This document shows, one piece after another, positions 23,508 to 38,600 of a DNA stretch of 64,000 nucleotides (its first letter is position 1; every line of letters starts with the position of its first letter). The notes under the pieces were generated by a model. The model searched no databases. It saw only the letters and a list, made by a program, of their open reading frames with translations, and was not told where the DNA came from. The DNA lies in the NCBI GenBank assembly GCA_050084515.1, contig CM114274.1, positions 6,200,001 through 6,264,000 on the forward strand. Direction: 5' to 3'. Position numbers and translations under genes: made by a program. The stretch comes from Blasia pusilla. Taxonomy: Eukaryota > Marchantiophyta > Marchantiopsida > Blasiales.

Positions 23508-26433
23508 ATGGAGGCGAAGGTGCACGAAGGATTGCAGAAAATGCAGATGCCGGAGTGGGAGGAGACTGGCGAGGTGGTGGAGGCGAGGGCGCCAGGGAAG
23601 GTGATTATTTGTGGTGAGCACGCAGTGGTGCACGGAACGGGGGCGGTAGCTGCGGCCCTCAATCGCTACACTATGGTTCGAATCAATAGGCCGCCGTTCG
23701 ATTCGTCCGGTACGCTTCGGTTCCTGCTTGGCGATCGTCTTGGATTGTGTTGATTGGATGCAAATGTCGCCTTCCATCGAACGGCTCAATTCATGTCAGG
23801 ATCTTGCGTCTGAGAGAAGGTCGGAAAAGAAAATCGAGCAATTCGGAGTCCTTTTGGAAATGTATGGTGCACAAAACTGTGTAGTTTGTTCCGAGAGACA
23901 AGGATCTGATGCGGTTTTGTGCTTCTCACAGTTCAATGTTTTAGTCAGCCCACCGTGTACTAGGTTAGTCGAGCAATTTTCTCTGCGCTGATTACTATTG
24001 GCAATAATTTTTCCAGGGAAGGAGGGTTTCATATCCATTCATCTTCCGGACCTGGAATTGAGTTTTAAGTGGACTGTAGAATACGTAAGGAACGCTTTGA
24101 ACTTGCCTCATGATCACGACCCCGATCCAACTGTGATATGCTTCACGGAGCGGACCAAGACTCTGACCAAAAACTTTGTTGAGCAAGAGTTTCCGGCCAA
24201 TCTGGACAAGGGGATGAGCGGAGGAGTGCAAGCATTCATGCTCCTCTTTCTTTCTATCATAGGGTGAGACCTTCATCTCAAGTTCCATGACTGCTGCGTT
24301 ACCAGAGCTCCATATCACGAGGAAGCTGGAATGACCGTGAAGCTTCGGAATTTCTGACACGGAATTTCGCTTACTACTCATAGCCGTCGTTCAAACCAGT
24401 GGAAGTTGGACTTTGAGGGACTGTCTGCAGCAACCTAATGACATGTTGACAAATGATTATTGGCTGATAAATGACTATTGGCTTAAGTTGAGAGAAGCCA
24501 CTCATGGATTTCCGAGGGGATTCGAAATTCGCAGCTTTCTCATACATATGCTCTTAAAAGATCGGCTCAGGATGCTCCTAGACGAGATTCTTGGTGCGCC
24601 GAAGAGGATGATGGCATATCTCGTCATAATCAAATGTCTTTAATTCTCCTCTAGATATTGATGCATTAACGGTCTTTACATCCGGAGGCAATTACTGCTG
24701 ATTTTGCTAACAGGGTCGCGGTTCAGGTTGCAGCCTTTGGAAGTTGCAATCGTTTCAGAACTTCCTTTAGGAGCGGGCCTCGGATCCTCCGCAGCGTTCT
24801 GTGTTTCTGTGGCTGGCGTGTTGCTCTCTCTGGCGGGGAAGTTGGAGCTTCTTCCACCAGAAAGAGGTGATCGTAGCAGCAATAAGTGGTGGGACGTTGG
24901 AAACACGGGACTGGATTTAGTCAACTCGTGGGCATACGAAGGTGAGAAGGTCATCCACGGCAAGCCTTCAGGTGTCGACAATACTGTGAGTTGTTATGGT
25001 GAGTATATTTTCCACATCTTGTGCAGCCCTTTGGATTGGTGTAAGAGAAATTAGTGCCTAAAACAGCATGGAAGACTGTTGAATGTCAAACCAATCTTCT
25101 TCTAAAAATCTCGTTTTAGGCAATTTGCTTTCAGTTCTTGCATTTCTAGAGAGACCAAACACGCACTGTATACCCCAAGAATATCAAGGTTGAGCCAAAT
25201 CTTTGTGGTTTCTCTGAGTCATGGCTGCGTATGTGAGTGTGTGGACTGCCCAGGGTACTGTGAAATGTTTGACTTGCATTATCTGAGCAGTGTTTTAACG
25301 ATCTGCAGGTCACGTGGTGCATTTTAAGCAAGGAAAAATAGCTAGATTGGAAGGGTCCATGCAGTTACGGATGCTCATAACAAACACTAAAGTGTCTCGT
25401 AACACCAAGGCCTTAGTAGCTGCCGTTTCAGAACGTACAGGCAAGCATCCTGAAGCAATGGCTGCAGTATTCAAGGCAGTGGATGCTATTGTTGATGAAG
25501 TAGTCTCGATTCTTGAGGACCCTTGCGTGGAACAGATAGAAGTTATCAAAGAATCTCCATCTCAGGATGATGAAGGGAGAAGGTTTGCTGCAAGCCTTTT
25601 CATGCAGGATGGCATGATCATAAATACCAGCAAAAGTGATGGCAGCAGACAAACTTCTACTTCTCCAAAACCTAAAGCTGTCCCACGTTTGACAAAACTG
25701 GAGGAATTGATAGTTATGAATCAGGGTCTCCTCCAATGTATGGGTGTGAGCCACATCTCCATCGAAACCATATGTCAAATTGCGTCTCAATCGCACATGT
25801 GTTCGAAGTTGACGGGAGCTGGGGGAGGCGGATGTGTGGTCACTTTACTACCAAATGGTATTTCTGGCAGCCCTGTGGAGTTCTTCCTGTGTACTTCTTG
25901 TGTATGCGCATCGCTATCTTACCACAGTAGTTTTGCATATCCATTGATCTCCTTCTGCTGATCTTGTACTCGCCTCAGAAGATGAGACTCTTCTACATAG
26001 ACCTTAGGGTCAAGGATGCTGTGTATGCTGCCGTTTGTGTTACTGTGGAAGATGCCCTCAGATTTCTGGTCGGTGATGGCAGTGAAGTTGAAAGTTTAGG
26101 TCTGATCTTTTGTGTGACTGCATTGAAGTGGTGAATGAATTTATCCATTACAAGAGTAAGCAATCCACTCGTTCTGCACCTCCATGGGAATGGGAGCAGA
26201 GGCTCCCTTGTGTAATGTGACATTTGCTGGCACATGTCAAGAATTCCAAGAATTCCAAGAATTCCCCTGTTGATTTGTGGCTCTGTTGCTGTGTGGTTGC
26301 AGATCTGTCACCGGAGACCTTGCAGAAGCTGAAAACCCGGCTGCAGATCGCTGGATTCGAATCCTTTGAAGCAACTGTGGGTGGCAAGGGATTACAAGTT
26401 GGCCCTCGCTCTTCATTCTTGCCCACACCATAG
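23508..26433 (+). CDS. MVK: Mevalonate kinase (five exons)
   Basis: Exons join(23508-23709, 24017-24263, 24727-24998, 25309-25857, 26303-26433) give 466 residues, and all introns are GT-AG. It phosphorylates mevalonate with ATP in the cytosolic isoprenoid pathway. GHMP motifs are in order: ARAPGKVIICGEHAVVHG with Lys31; ELPLGAGLGSSAAF at 161-174; GEKVIHGKPSGVDNT with Glu223 and catalytic Asp234; and KLTGAGGGGCVVTLLP at 407-422. The exon 3 acceptor at 24725-24726 was chosen over the stronger-looking one at 24712-24713 because only the former keeps frame and the usual spacing between IIG and SELP. Against Arabidopsis (378 residues) there is an N-terminal extension of about 25 and an insert of about 40 before KLEELIVMNQGLL. 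The insert lies inside exon 4 and is Ser/Thr/Pro/Lys-rich, so it is probably a surface loop. It looks intact and functional. Confidence 0.95.
26237..26267 (+). repeat. Short tandem repeat in the last mevalonate kinase intron
   Basis: A 9-base unit, CAAGAATTC, is repeated three times in a row just upstream of the last exon (26303). It does not disturb the splice acceptor. Confidence 0.85.
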
Positions 26434-26445
26434 TTCCCGCTCACA

Positions 26446-27222
26446 ATTATTATTGGAGAGTGCCCTTTCAATTTTCAAACTCCTCTCCTATTGACACGTA
26501 GCCCTCTCAACCAATTGGATCATTCGAACTCTCCACCAATAAGTTTGCTTGGTCTCTCAGCCAAGAGGATCATTCTGAGTTTATTCAAGGAGTCATTCAA
26601 CAATTTTGGGGGTTACTTAAGTCAGTAACCATACTTTATGTTAATGAAGGGTAATTTAAATTGCCCATCATTAACCCCATGCATTGTACGGGCATCCACT
26701 TGTGTACTTGTTGTGAAAGGGATTTTTCGCGGAAGGGCTACCATGAGGGGTGAGGGATTCATTCATGAACATTTGGCAGATTGTAGAAGTGCAAATTTGG
26801 GAGAGGATGTGCGTATGTTCGGATTGAGGGATCCCTCACCAAAAGTGCATGAACTTTTAGGGTTGTACATCGCGGAGGGGCAAGTACCTAGGAAGGGTAG
26901 GGGCCCAAATTGATTCGGAAAAAGAGAGGACTATGTCTTCTCTTATGCGCTCTTGTATATTAAGCTTTGGTGGTCCTTTCTTGCTATGCATCGATAGGGC
27001 AACTTAAAGAACTAATTGCAAAAGAAAAATGATGGCGCTCACTCGAAGATAATTAAGAGTATATGCCCATGAAATGCATGGGTTTAAATTTCCTCTTAAA
27101 TTGATAACTAATTTTTAAAAGTATCATATTAAATCAACTATAAGTAATGCTATTGGTTGCAAGTGCCAAGTGTCAAAGATGAGAGAAGTTTGTAAAATGG
27201 AAAGGCACTCTCCAATAATAAT
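26446..27222. mobile_element. 777-bp terminal-inverted-repeat element adjoining the mevalonate kinase gene
   Basis: The first 19 bases (ATTATTATTGGAGAGTGCC) are the exact reverse complement of the last 19 (27204-27222). Similarity continues inward for about 40-50 more bases with mismatches, for example TTTCAATTTTCAAACTCCTC against TTCCATTTTACAAACTTCTC. There is no transposase; the internal 91-codon frame has no known domain. A non-autonomous element is the simplest reading. No clear target-site duplication is visible, so the superfamily is undetermined. The left end lies 12 bases after the kinase stop codon, so the element may provide that gene's 3' untranslated region and poly(A) site. Confidence 0.78.
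26640..26675. repeat. 36-bp near-perfect palindrome inside the inverted-repeat element
   Basis: The centre is AATTTAAATT and the outer arms are GTTAATGA and TCATTAAC. Two base pairs out of 18 are mismatched. It is immediately preceded by a second small palindrome (GGTTACTTAAGTCAGTAACC, imperfect) at 26611-26630, so this part of the element is strongly foldback-prone. Confidence 0.85.
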
Positions 27223-30350
<3,128 letters not shown>

Positions 30351-30357
30351 CGGGCAC

Positions 30358-30432
30358 GGACTTGTTCACATGCAACCTTGGCCCCGCCCGTCAACCCATC
30401 CTTGCACCCAAGGTTGCATGTAAACAAAGTCC
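30358..30432. repeat. Foldback at the start of a dispersed repeat
   Basis: The left arm (30358-30381) and right arm (30408-30432) are inverted copies of one another with one indel and one mismatch. Both contain the shared core ACATGCAACCTTGG or its complement. The loop is about 26 bases. The right arm is also the beginning of the sequence shared with 51257-51570. Confidence 0.8.
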
Positions 30433-30715
30433 ATATTTGCGGAAATGTTCATGCCGGTAGACTTAGGTCCATTCTATGCAAGGACTTGTCTAAGTGGGTC
30501 CCATCTTCCTTTCTTTTTCATTTCCCCCCACCTGTCTACGTGTTCCATACTTTCTTGTTTCTTCCTTCCTCCACCCCCACTTCCTCCCCCCTGATTTCCC
30601 CACTCGCCCTTGCCATACCTTCCATCATGAACTATGAGTGTGGGCCCCACCTCTTGCAATCCATGTTTAGACATGTCCAGACTTGTCCGTCCATGTTATT
30701 TTTTGTGTAACCATG
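30408..30715 (+). repeat. Copy 1 of a dispersed pyrimidine-rich repeat
   Basis: This block is collinear with 51257-51570. Shared landmarks in order are CCAAGGTTGCATGT, ACAAAGTCC, AAGGACTTGTC, CGTGTTCCATACT, CCTTCCATCATG(A/G)ACTA, AGTGTGGG(C/T)CCCACCTCTT and ACATGTCCAGACTTGTC. The copies differ by scattered substitutions and small indels. No coding capacity is conserved between them, so this is probably a non-autonomous transposon or part of an LTR. Confidence 0.8.
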
Positions 30716-33190
30716 CTCGCATCTGGCCCGGGTCGTGTCACTTCTTGGCTTACCCACCTTTGGCCCATGTACAAACTGTGTGCCTTACACTCTGCCCGCA
30801 CCTTGCCCATGCAAGACGGGCAAGGGCTCCCTTTTTCCACTCGTGTCTTGCCTGCAAAGGGCATGGGCAATGAAATCCGGCCCGGGAGGTGGTAAGATGC
30901 AAACACAAGCACGGGCATGCACCTTACCCACGAGCCCTTGTCTTGCCGACATCACTCACGTGCCCACTTGCACCCCACCTACCCTCAGCCTACCCGTGAC
31001 CCGCAACCTGTCTCTCCACCTATCCCTGCACGAGCAACATGGGTACCAAAAAACTCAAGCGTAGGGTTGGATAGCATATCTACGCACAAGTTAGTTTCCG
31101 TACAACCTTGTTGATAGTGATTCACCTTTTAGACAAACTCTAAATCTTCTTCTTTTTTTAAATTAGAGAATTTTTTTTAAGAAGAGAGGTTAGGAAAAGG
31201 AAAAGGAAGGAGACTAGGGAAAATTGAAATAAGATTAGGGAAAACTATTTGAGCTAAAAAAAATGAGAAAAAATAATGCAATGACTAAAATCTTTTACTT
31301 TTTTTCTTGTTCTCTTCACATGTGGCATGTAGAGAGAGCCTTGTCTAATAAGTGCTAACCCCTTACTAGTATAGATGGGGTATTTATCCAAGATGAAAAT
31401 TGGGAAAGAAAATATAAGTATATAATAAACTATAAGTCACAATTTTTAATAACTTATGTAAATGGAAATCCATTTTTGTCTCGTTGTTGTTAAATTTGAG
31501 AACTTTGGTTTCATAGATTGTTACAAATTACTAATTAAGTATGACCTTTGAATTCAACAATGGTAAAACACAATCCTCTATTATAAAAAATTGCACAAGT
31601 CGATAATAAGTGTTGTGGGACTAATAGGGCTAGTCAATGAAGTCCATTGTAAGGAGGAAAAAAGCTACAGATCTGAAGGTCATCTAAGATTTATATATAC
31701 CTATGTAATAGAGATAGGAGGGCATATGTGCTGAAAGCAATATGTAGGTCTCAAATATATTACGCATAGTGTTTGGAGTTGATGAAAATAGGAGGATATC
31801 TTGGATTGTTATTGAAAAAAAACATGAGGCCCTCCTGAGTTGCTTTTTTCATCGATGGAAATCATCATGACATGGACTAAACTAGTTGTCAAATTTTATG
31901 GCTATGCATTGAGTGCATTTTTGCCATTCCCATTTCTGCACTGATGACCAAGCTTTGATTGGCCCTGATAGAAGCCCTCAATCACCCCACTTTCCTTCCT
32001 GGTCATGGCTTCAAGTTTTGTCCTTGCGACATCTATATTACTAAGGGATAATGGCTTCTTGATTTGCAAACATACATGAGGAAAAAAAATTTAGTCATCT
32101 ATGTTATTTAAGTAACATAGATAACAACAAAATTGAATCGTTGAACACCAATATTGTGGATCCTCTGTATAGCACATAACATAGGTTACTAACTCCATGT
32201 TTGGGGTTTAAAAAGAAAGTCCTAAAGACAACTATACAATCTTTTCCAATAATTAATTTGAAGAAAAACAAATGAATTTTCATTTTTTTGGGCGTCTTCC
32301 TCTTAAGTATCAATCAAATACATGGCCAAAGGGACCTAAATCGGAGTCTCAATTTTGGTCCCTTTGGGCATATAACTCACTCCATGCATTCATTCCCTTT
32401 CTTTCGGCATAGGTCCATTCTATGAGAGGGCTCTTGGGCGCACCGCCAAGACTACGGGTCTGGGCGTAAAAAAGTGTAACCCAAAGATTCAAGTGAAACT
32501 CTGAACTCCAGAGATGGAGAAGTCGAAGCAGAAAAACACAAACCGGCTCAGGTTGTGGGAGACATTGACGCTAGAGGCACTCTTAGTGGTAGTCATGTCT
32601 CTCTAGGCATAGTTGATCAATGTTGTCTCTGTTGTTGGTTAGTTTAGCCGGAAGGGAAGGGGAGATGGTGCCCCTTTTTCTTTTTCCGGGCCGGTTGTGA
32701 CTTCATGTACTTGACTCTTTGAGTCCCCCTCTCTTGTACTTCCGATGAGTTCCCCCATCATTGAAAGGGAAGGGATTGAAAGAGTCAAAGTTGAAAAACC
32801 ATCGTGAACAAAACAATCAAAGCAAATTCAAAAAGTAAAACTATCAGAGACAAAAGTAGAAGGGGTTTGAAGAGCCAAACATGTGTGTGTGAAAAGACAT
32901 AAAACGTCAGATACAAGTGATGCATGCAATCGTACTAGGAGGCTCGCAGTAGGTTCAGCAAATGAGGAGTCGATCTTTGTAGATACCCATGATTTCAACT
33001 CTAATTTGTCTAAAGGAAATGTCTAGTGAACATATTGTTGAATGATGACACCAACAATCCCTTGATTTGGACTTCTATTGTAGAACAAAAGTCTAGATTG
33101 CAAGCACTGGTGGGAGGCTCTAAGTTAGCAAACTCAAAAGCTATGGATCTCCCTTGCTTCCAAGATTTTGAATGCTCTTTCTTTGAGTTT
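30716..33190. other. AT-rich intergenic DNA, no gene recognised
   Basis: The first 350 bases are C-rich with several overlapping meaningless frames. The remainder is AT-rich, with homopolymer runs of A and T and no frame above 75 codons. Nothing further was identified. Confidence 0.5.
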
Positions 33191-33580
33191 CACTGTTGCG
33201 GAGTGTGTCCAAGACCCCGGAGCCCCAAACACGCCATCACCAGGTATCGCTGATCACCATTGTTGCATGGAATGGGTTATGACGAGATCACCAGGAAACG
33301 CCAATCAGATTCAGCCAAGCGCCAAGGTCTAGATGGGGGGGAACTAGATCAAAGTTGGGAAGTGAGAAATCTGGAGCCATGGTTTCATACCTCGAGTGTA
33401 GAAGTCCAGGTGCGTCTCAATCAAGAAACTCTGCTAACTCCTGCTAGCAAAGGTCCAAAAGGCGTAGCTAACTCCAAACGCCAAAACCGCCGCCAAGGTG
33501 TTGGCGCCCCCAAGCCGAGTCCTCAAACAGGGCGTCTCATTCTAGAATATGTTAGGGTCGCGACGTTCGATGGTGGCTTG

Positions 33581-33590
33581 GCTATAAAAG
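33581..33590 (+). promoter_or_regulatory. Canonical TATA box without an identifiable gene
   Basis: GCTATAAAAG is an excellent plant TATA box, lying in GC-richer DNA (about 33.2-34.7 kb) inside otherwise AT-rich sequence. No convincing coding exon follows on the plus strand. It could belong to a decayed LTR, a non-coding transcript or a lost gene. I found neither a primer-binding site nor a second LTR. Confidence 0.45.
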
Positions 33591-35050
33591 AAGGACGAAG
33601 GACTTTTACGTCTTATTTTTAGTGGGTCGCATGTATCGGGCATCTCAGAACCCGCAAATCATCTCATTCGTTGCAAGTGCAACCTCCACACTCAACACTC
33701 TCCAAACGTCCCATGTAGGCGCAGGGCGTTAGAGGTGCGCGTCCACCTCTGACAGGACCCGTTATGGAAGATGAACGTAATACGTAAAATAACTTACGGA
33801 ACTGAAGTCCGGTCTTATGGCCATAGTATGAGACGCCCTAATGACACATAAGCTACCGTGAGTATCGTGGCTAAGGTAGGTGGATTGCCGTGGGTACTAG
33901 TCGTACCTGAACTCATACGTGAGGACGAGTACAGGGAGTATGTCTAGATCACGGGGCGTGGAGAAACCGAAACACCGACACTGTAAAGCAGGGTGTTTTG
34001 GACGTTCTTGGTCTCGTTGGAAAACTGAGAAACAGACACTTCGATTGCAGGGTCGAACGCAGGGAGAGAGCGAGTAAATTGTTCAGGGTTAGCTCCGGAA
34101 GACGCAGGGGTCTATAGAATCGCGACGGCGGAAGAGTGGAATGCGGTGAGGCGAGTTTCGTGGCTTTGAGTTCAGGTCGAGAGCGGAACTGTCGGGTTCG
34201 AGAGAGAGTGAGCAATGGTTTCTGGTTGAAAGTTGTGCTTTGGAACGGGGTGACCTCGAGGTCAACTTAGCCCAATCGGATTGACCTAGGAGTGAGAGAT
34301 CTGAGAGTTCCTGGTAGGTGATTGTAGTGAAACACGCCGAACCGTTGCTGACATCAGAAAGGCTGGCTGAAATCTGAGGAAGGTTGCCCTGGTTGCTCCC
34401 AAAGAGGAGCACTGCGCCCACGTTGAGCACAAATCAGAGGGAGGTGCTTGAGCCGGAGCCACACTGTGAGAGGTTGGGTGGCACGCCGGGATTTCGATTT
34501 GTAGCCACCCATAGTTGTGTGTGGTGTGTGGCTTTTCTGAGTGCAGGTTTTGAAGTTTCGGAGAAATTGGTTTTTCCCGGCGTCACTTGGAATGAAACTA
34601 TTCAGAGCACGTGCATGCTGTTACTCTGGGCACTGCTGATGGTTGGAGGATGAAGAAGGGTTTTAGAAGCGAGGAATCCTTCAAGGCATCTGAAGAACAA
34701 GAGTATTAAGGGTCGGCAGTCTGCATGGATGCCCTGTGATTTCAGCTGGAACTGTCAAGCAAAAGAACTCAGTGCATGTGTATGCAGCAATTAATTCTAG
34801 GCACTGGTATGAGGAGGCTTGCAGTGCAGTGTTGAGAGAGAAACTTCAGTGACCTTCTAGTCAAGACTTCAACAAGACTGTCAGATCCAGTATATCCAAT
34901 TGTATTCCCTCTTTGCTTTCAAGAATTCCTGCTGCCAAACAGAAGACGATGCATAGTATGCTATCCTGCAAAAACAATGATTGTAATGAGTTAACATGAG
35001 GGGACAATCCAGTTCAAGTTGGAAAATTTCTACCAACAAGAGCGTGTATA
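33591..35050. other. GC-richer non-coding block downstream of the TATA box
   Basis: Open frames of 88-113 codons occur on both strands but share no motif with known proteins. The block is CG-richer than its surroundings, and composition alone cannot tell an old promoter or exon from transposon remains. Confidence 0.4.
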
Positions 35051-35425
35051 CGGCTGATGTAGAAATGGTCCCACCATTTCACTGGCCACAGAGATTATTG
35101 GATGTGTATTCGCACCGTGAATGATTGCAAACTCAGCTTCAGAGTTTGCAGAAAGCCACGAGTTGTCCACACCATAGACAATGTGCACTCACAATTTTCG
35201 GCACTTTCAAGAATCTTTGAATAAAATGTAATCCAGCTAAATATGTATATATACAGGTAAGCATCTGATGACTTGAAGGCGACAGACCCTTCGAACAATA
35301 GTCTGTCGCCATTGGCTATGTTAAAATTGGGCAAAAAAATGACTTGAAACTGTGGACAATTTAGTTTTCACCCCGGCTATGAAATTGACGTCACCCGTAT
35401 ATGATATGAATTTCTACATCAGCCG
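35051..35425. mobile_element. MITE with 16-bp terminal inverted repeats
   Basis: The element opens with CGGCTGATGTAGAAAT at 35051 and closes with the exact reverse complement ATTTCTACATCAGCCG at 35410-35425. The flanks are TATA on the left and TATA on the right, a plausible target-site duplication. At 375 bp with no coding sequence it fits a miniature inverted-repeat transposable element. A TA-containing target suggests a mariner/Stowaway-like origin, but the 4-base duplication makes that uncertain. Confidence 0.8.
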
Positions 35426-35431
35426 TATATG

Positions 35432-35470
35432 TGGCTGATGTAGAAACGGTCCCACTATTTCACAGGCCAG
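35432..35470 (+). mobile_element. Truncated second copy of the MITE 5' end
   Basis: GGCTGATGTAGAAACGGTCC, followed by CAC(T)ATTTCACAGGCCA, repeats the first 37-40 bases of the adjacent MITE with about three differences, in the same orientation. Similarity then stops. This is either a partial copy or the remnant of an older insertion into which the complete element jumped. Confidence 0.75.
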
Positions 35471-35656
35471 TGAACCTAGAAATGTGGTTCCATGAGTACT
35501 ATTGGGTACTGTCTTAGCTAAATATTGGAAGATGCAACTGCAAGCTATTTGATTGATTTAAGTCCACATTGGCAGGGCTTTAAGCTCCCATTTCTTTCAA
35601 GACACTGGATAATTTTGGTTGGGATGTCCCCTCCTTCAATGATCAGTTTAGCAAGG

Positions 35657-38600
35657 TCATAATTTACTTTTCAGAACTGTTTTCTTCTGATTCCTCTCAT
35701 ATTCTCGAGAAAAGCTCCGAATAGTTTCCTGCGACAGAGTTCTTGGCTGATAAACCCAACTCCCACCGTCCACTGCTAGAAGAGCACCATTGATGTACTT
35801 CCCTGCAAAAGTAAAAGCAACTTTAAACAGCAGAATATCTTTGAGACGTAGACCACACATAGAACTAAATATATGGAGTGGACCCACAACTCCTGCAGGA
35901 AAAGAGCTATTCTGTGAATGTTTGGGAAGACTCGTGCAGATTTTGTGTAGCTGTTTCCCAGCGTGTGATTGTTCAGCAGCCTTGTGAACAGGAGAATGAA
36001 AAAGGACAACCACTGGCTGAGTCAAGCATTCATGTGAATTGGATATTTCTGCACAAACATCAGAACATCAGATGGGAATCACCTACCTGCATCTGAAGCT
36101 AAAAATATAGCAGCCATTGCAACATCCCATTTTTCCCCATACATCCCCAGAGGAACCTTCTCCGCAATCTTCTTGTCAGAATTAGCAGAAAGCTTGTCCA
36201 TTCCAGGAGTATTTGCAATCGGACCTGGACCAATACTATTCACTCGAATACCAAAGTCTGTCCCCCATTCCAGGGCCAGCGACCTGGTCATGCTATCTAT
36301 AGCTGCCTGCACCAAATTGACGAGAATCAGAAGAGATCATTGTGTTTGTTTCTCTCAACTTGCAAAACGTCCGCCAGAGAACTTAGAATCTTACAAACCT
36401 ATGCAAATCCACATAAAATGGCTACATATAGATAGACTACACGCTGCCTCTCTCTCAACTTGTTCGTCACTTTCAGTGGCCTATATTCACTGCTCGGCCC
36501 TGCTGCACTTGTACATAAGTCTTTTGGAATCACAGCTCAAGTAAGGTAGATGGTGCTGTAAGAAGTGTATTGGCCGACATCTGGAAACTCTGCAGTAGCA
36601 ATCGTTACCAGAGGCATTCAGACTATACGAGGGAATCTCCCCCGTCACATAATGGTAATCTTCACTTCTTCCTCTTTCTGCACTCATCCCAGTCACTAAA
36701 ACACTCCAACCAATCCTTGGGGTTTATGGCGGCAGGGGTACTCAATGTTCGGACAGAACCGGCATTCTTTGTAAAAGGTGATGGTTCCCAACGTATTTTA
36801 CCGATTTGAAATCTATGTTCACGGAAGGGTCACAGGCCAGAAAAGTTAAGAGTCTCAGAAATCATCCGACCCTAATTATATCTGCTAGTAGTTTCGACGA
36901 GTGAACAAAAGTAATCAGAAATTTTAGAGAGTAAAAGGGATTAGGGGGAGTTGTACTGGGAGTTAGTAGAGGTTAGTAAGGGTATTGGTAGGGCTTTCAG
37001 GTTAATTTTGTGAGTAAACAGATGGAAAACTAACCCGGAGACCTATTATCTGGTGGACAAAAAATTTGTCCACTGGAAGAAAACTGGACACGACAAAACC
37101 CTATAGGAACAGGACTGGATCACATTTTTAAAAACTGGATAGGCATATATGTATCCGGTAAAGCGGACAGACTAAAAGAAACTGTCCGAGCCTTGGGGCT
37201 ACTACAGACACTCCTTACTGAGGACAGTCTGATCTGAAAAAGGAATCTCTCCTTCTTGCACAGAGGGAAGGGTGTCAGGGCTGAAAAAACTGGGAGACAG
37301 AATTTGTAGGGTCTGGTGAAACTCACTCTTAAATGAGTAGTCCTAACCTAATATAATCCTGAAGAACTCTACACTAAAGTAGGTTGTTGGGGAGCCCTAG
37401 ACAAAACATGTCCTTTCCCCAAAAAAGGAAAGAGTTTTAATGCAACATAACTTTTCAAAAAAAGTACCATAGTTATCTCGAGCTCCTGACCTCAAGGTTG
37501 AATTTTCAACACTCATTACCAATATTGGGCCCATTTGAGTTGATAGACCATAAGGAGAGCCACATCAGGACAGGGGTCTGGTTAGACAAGTGAGCTGTAA
37601 ACTGACTTGCTGAAAGTTCACGGTGGAGTCATGGATGGGTTAGCCGGCGATACTTCTCATATAGCAGCAAAAGATCGGTGTACTGATTTAACTTATAACA
37701 ACACCTTCTGGATCCAACATTACAGGGAGTGAAAGAATTTACTCCAGAAATCAAACACGACAAATAACTGGATGCAACGACCAAGCCAAGCACACCATCT
37801 ATAGTTATTCGCAACAAAGGCGCCCTGGATTTGCTGACACTAGCTGAAGGGCTATTGACTTGGCTCTTAGGATCTGAACTGTCAAGCACGTTTGTGGTTT
37901 TCCCAATTCCAAGCCTTTGAATGTCGGAAACTCTTACTGCTCTCAACCAAAACTCTTGATAAACTCAACAAAAAACCTTCAGAAAGTGATGCATCAACGA
38001 CAACAAACCCAATGTCTAAGCCAATCTTCACGCCAACCAGAGATTGCAGCATCAGGGAACTTGCCTTTGCAGCAGCAACATGAAGCTGGTACCATGCTGC
38101 AGTATATTGCAACGTGGCAGTGATATTCAAGATAACCCCAAATTCATGCGGTTGCTTGCCTGGCCCTCCCCTCTTTAGATAATGTAAAGCCGCATGGCAC
38201 ATCGTGTAAGTGCCCAGTGTGTCAATCTCCAGTACTGTACAAAGTTTGGAGGGAGCCAACTTCCACTTGTAAGCCATAAGGGCAAACATTCCTTAACCAG
38301 CCACATAGATGCATAGAAAAGCTCAATTGGCCAGAAAAGAAAGCACATCCAATTCATGGCAAATGGCGTAAATTTACTCAAAACTCGGAGTGCCATCCAT
38401 GTGATCTGGGTTTTAGTACATGAGTTCTCTTGTGGCATCGACCCATATAAACTACCATCATCCAGTAAAGTAAACCATAGACAACTGACATCAGGACCCC
38501 ATTCCTCCATCCAAAGGAAAACACCAGTTTCGATCATGAGCTATAAAGGTATACTTCTCACCAGTTTTGAAAGCATTTGGAGAAAGATCTTCTGCAGCAC

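Noticed and set aside
24712-24713. AG acceptor for mevalonate kinase exon 3
   Set aside because: Although it looks stronger, it shifts the frame after exon 2. The acceptor at 24725-24726 keeps both frame and the family spacing between IIG and SELP.
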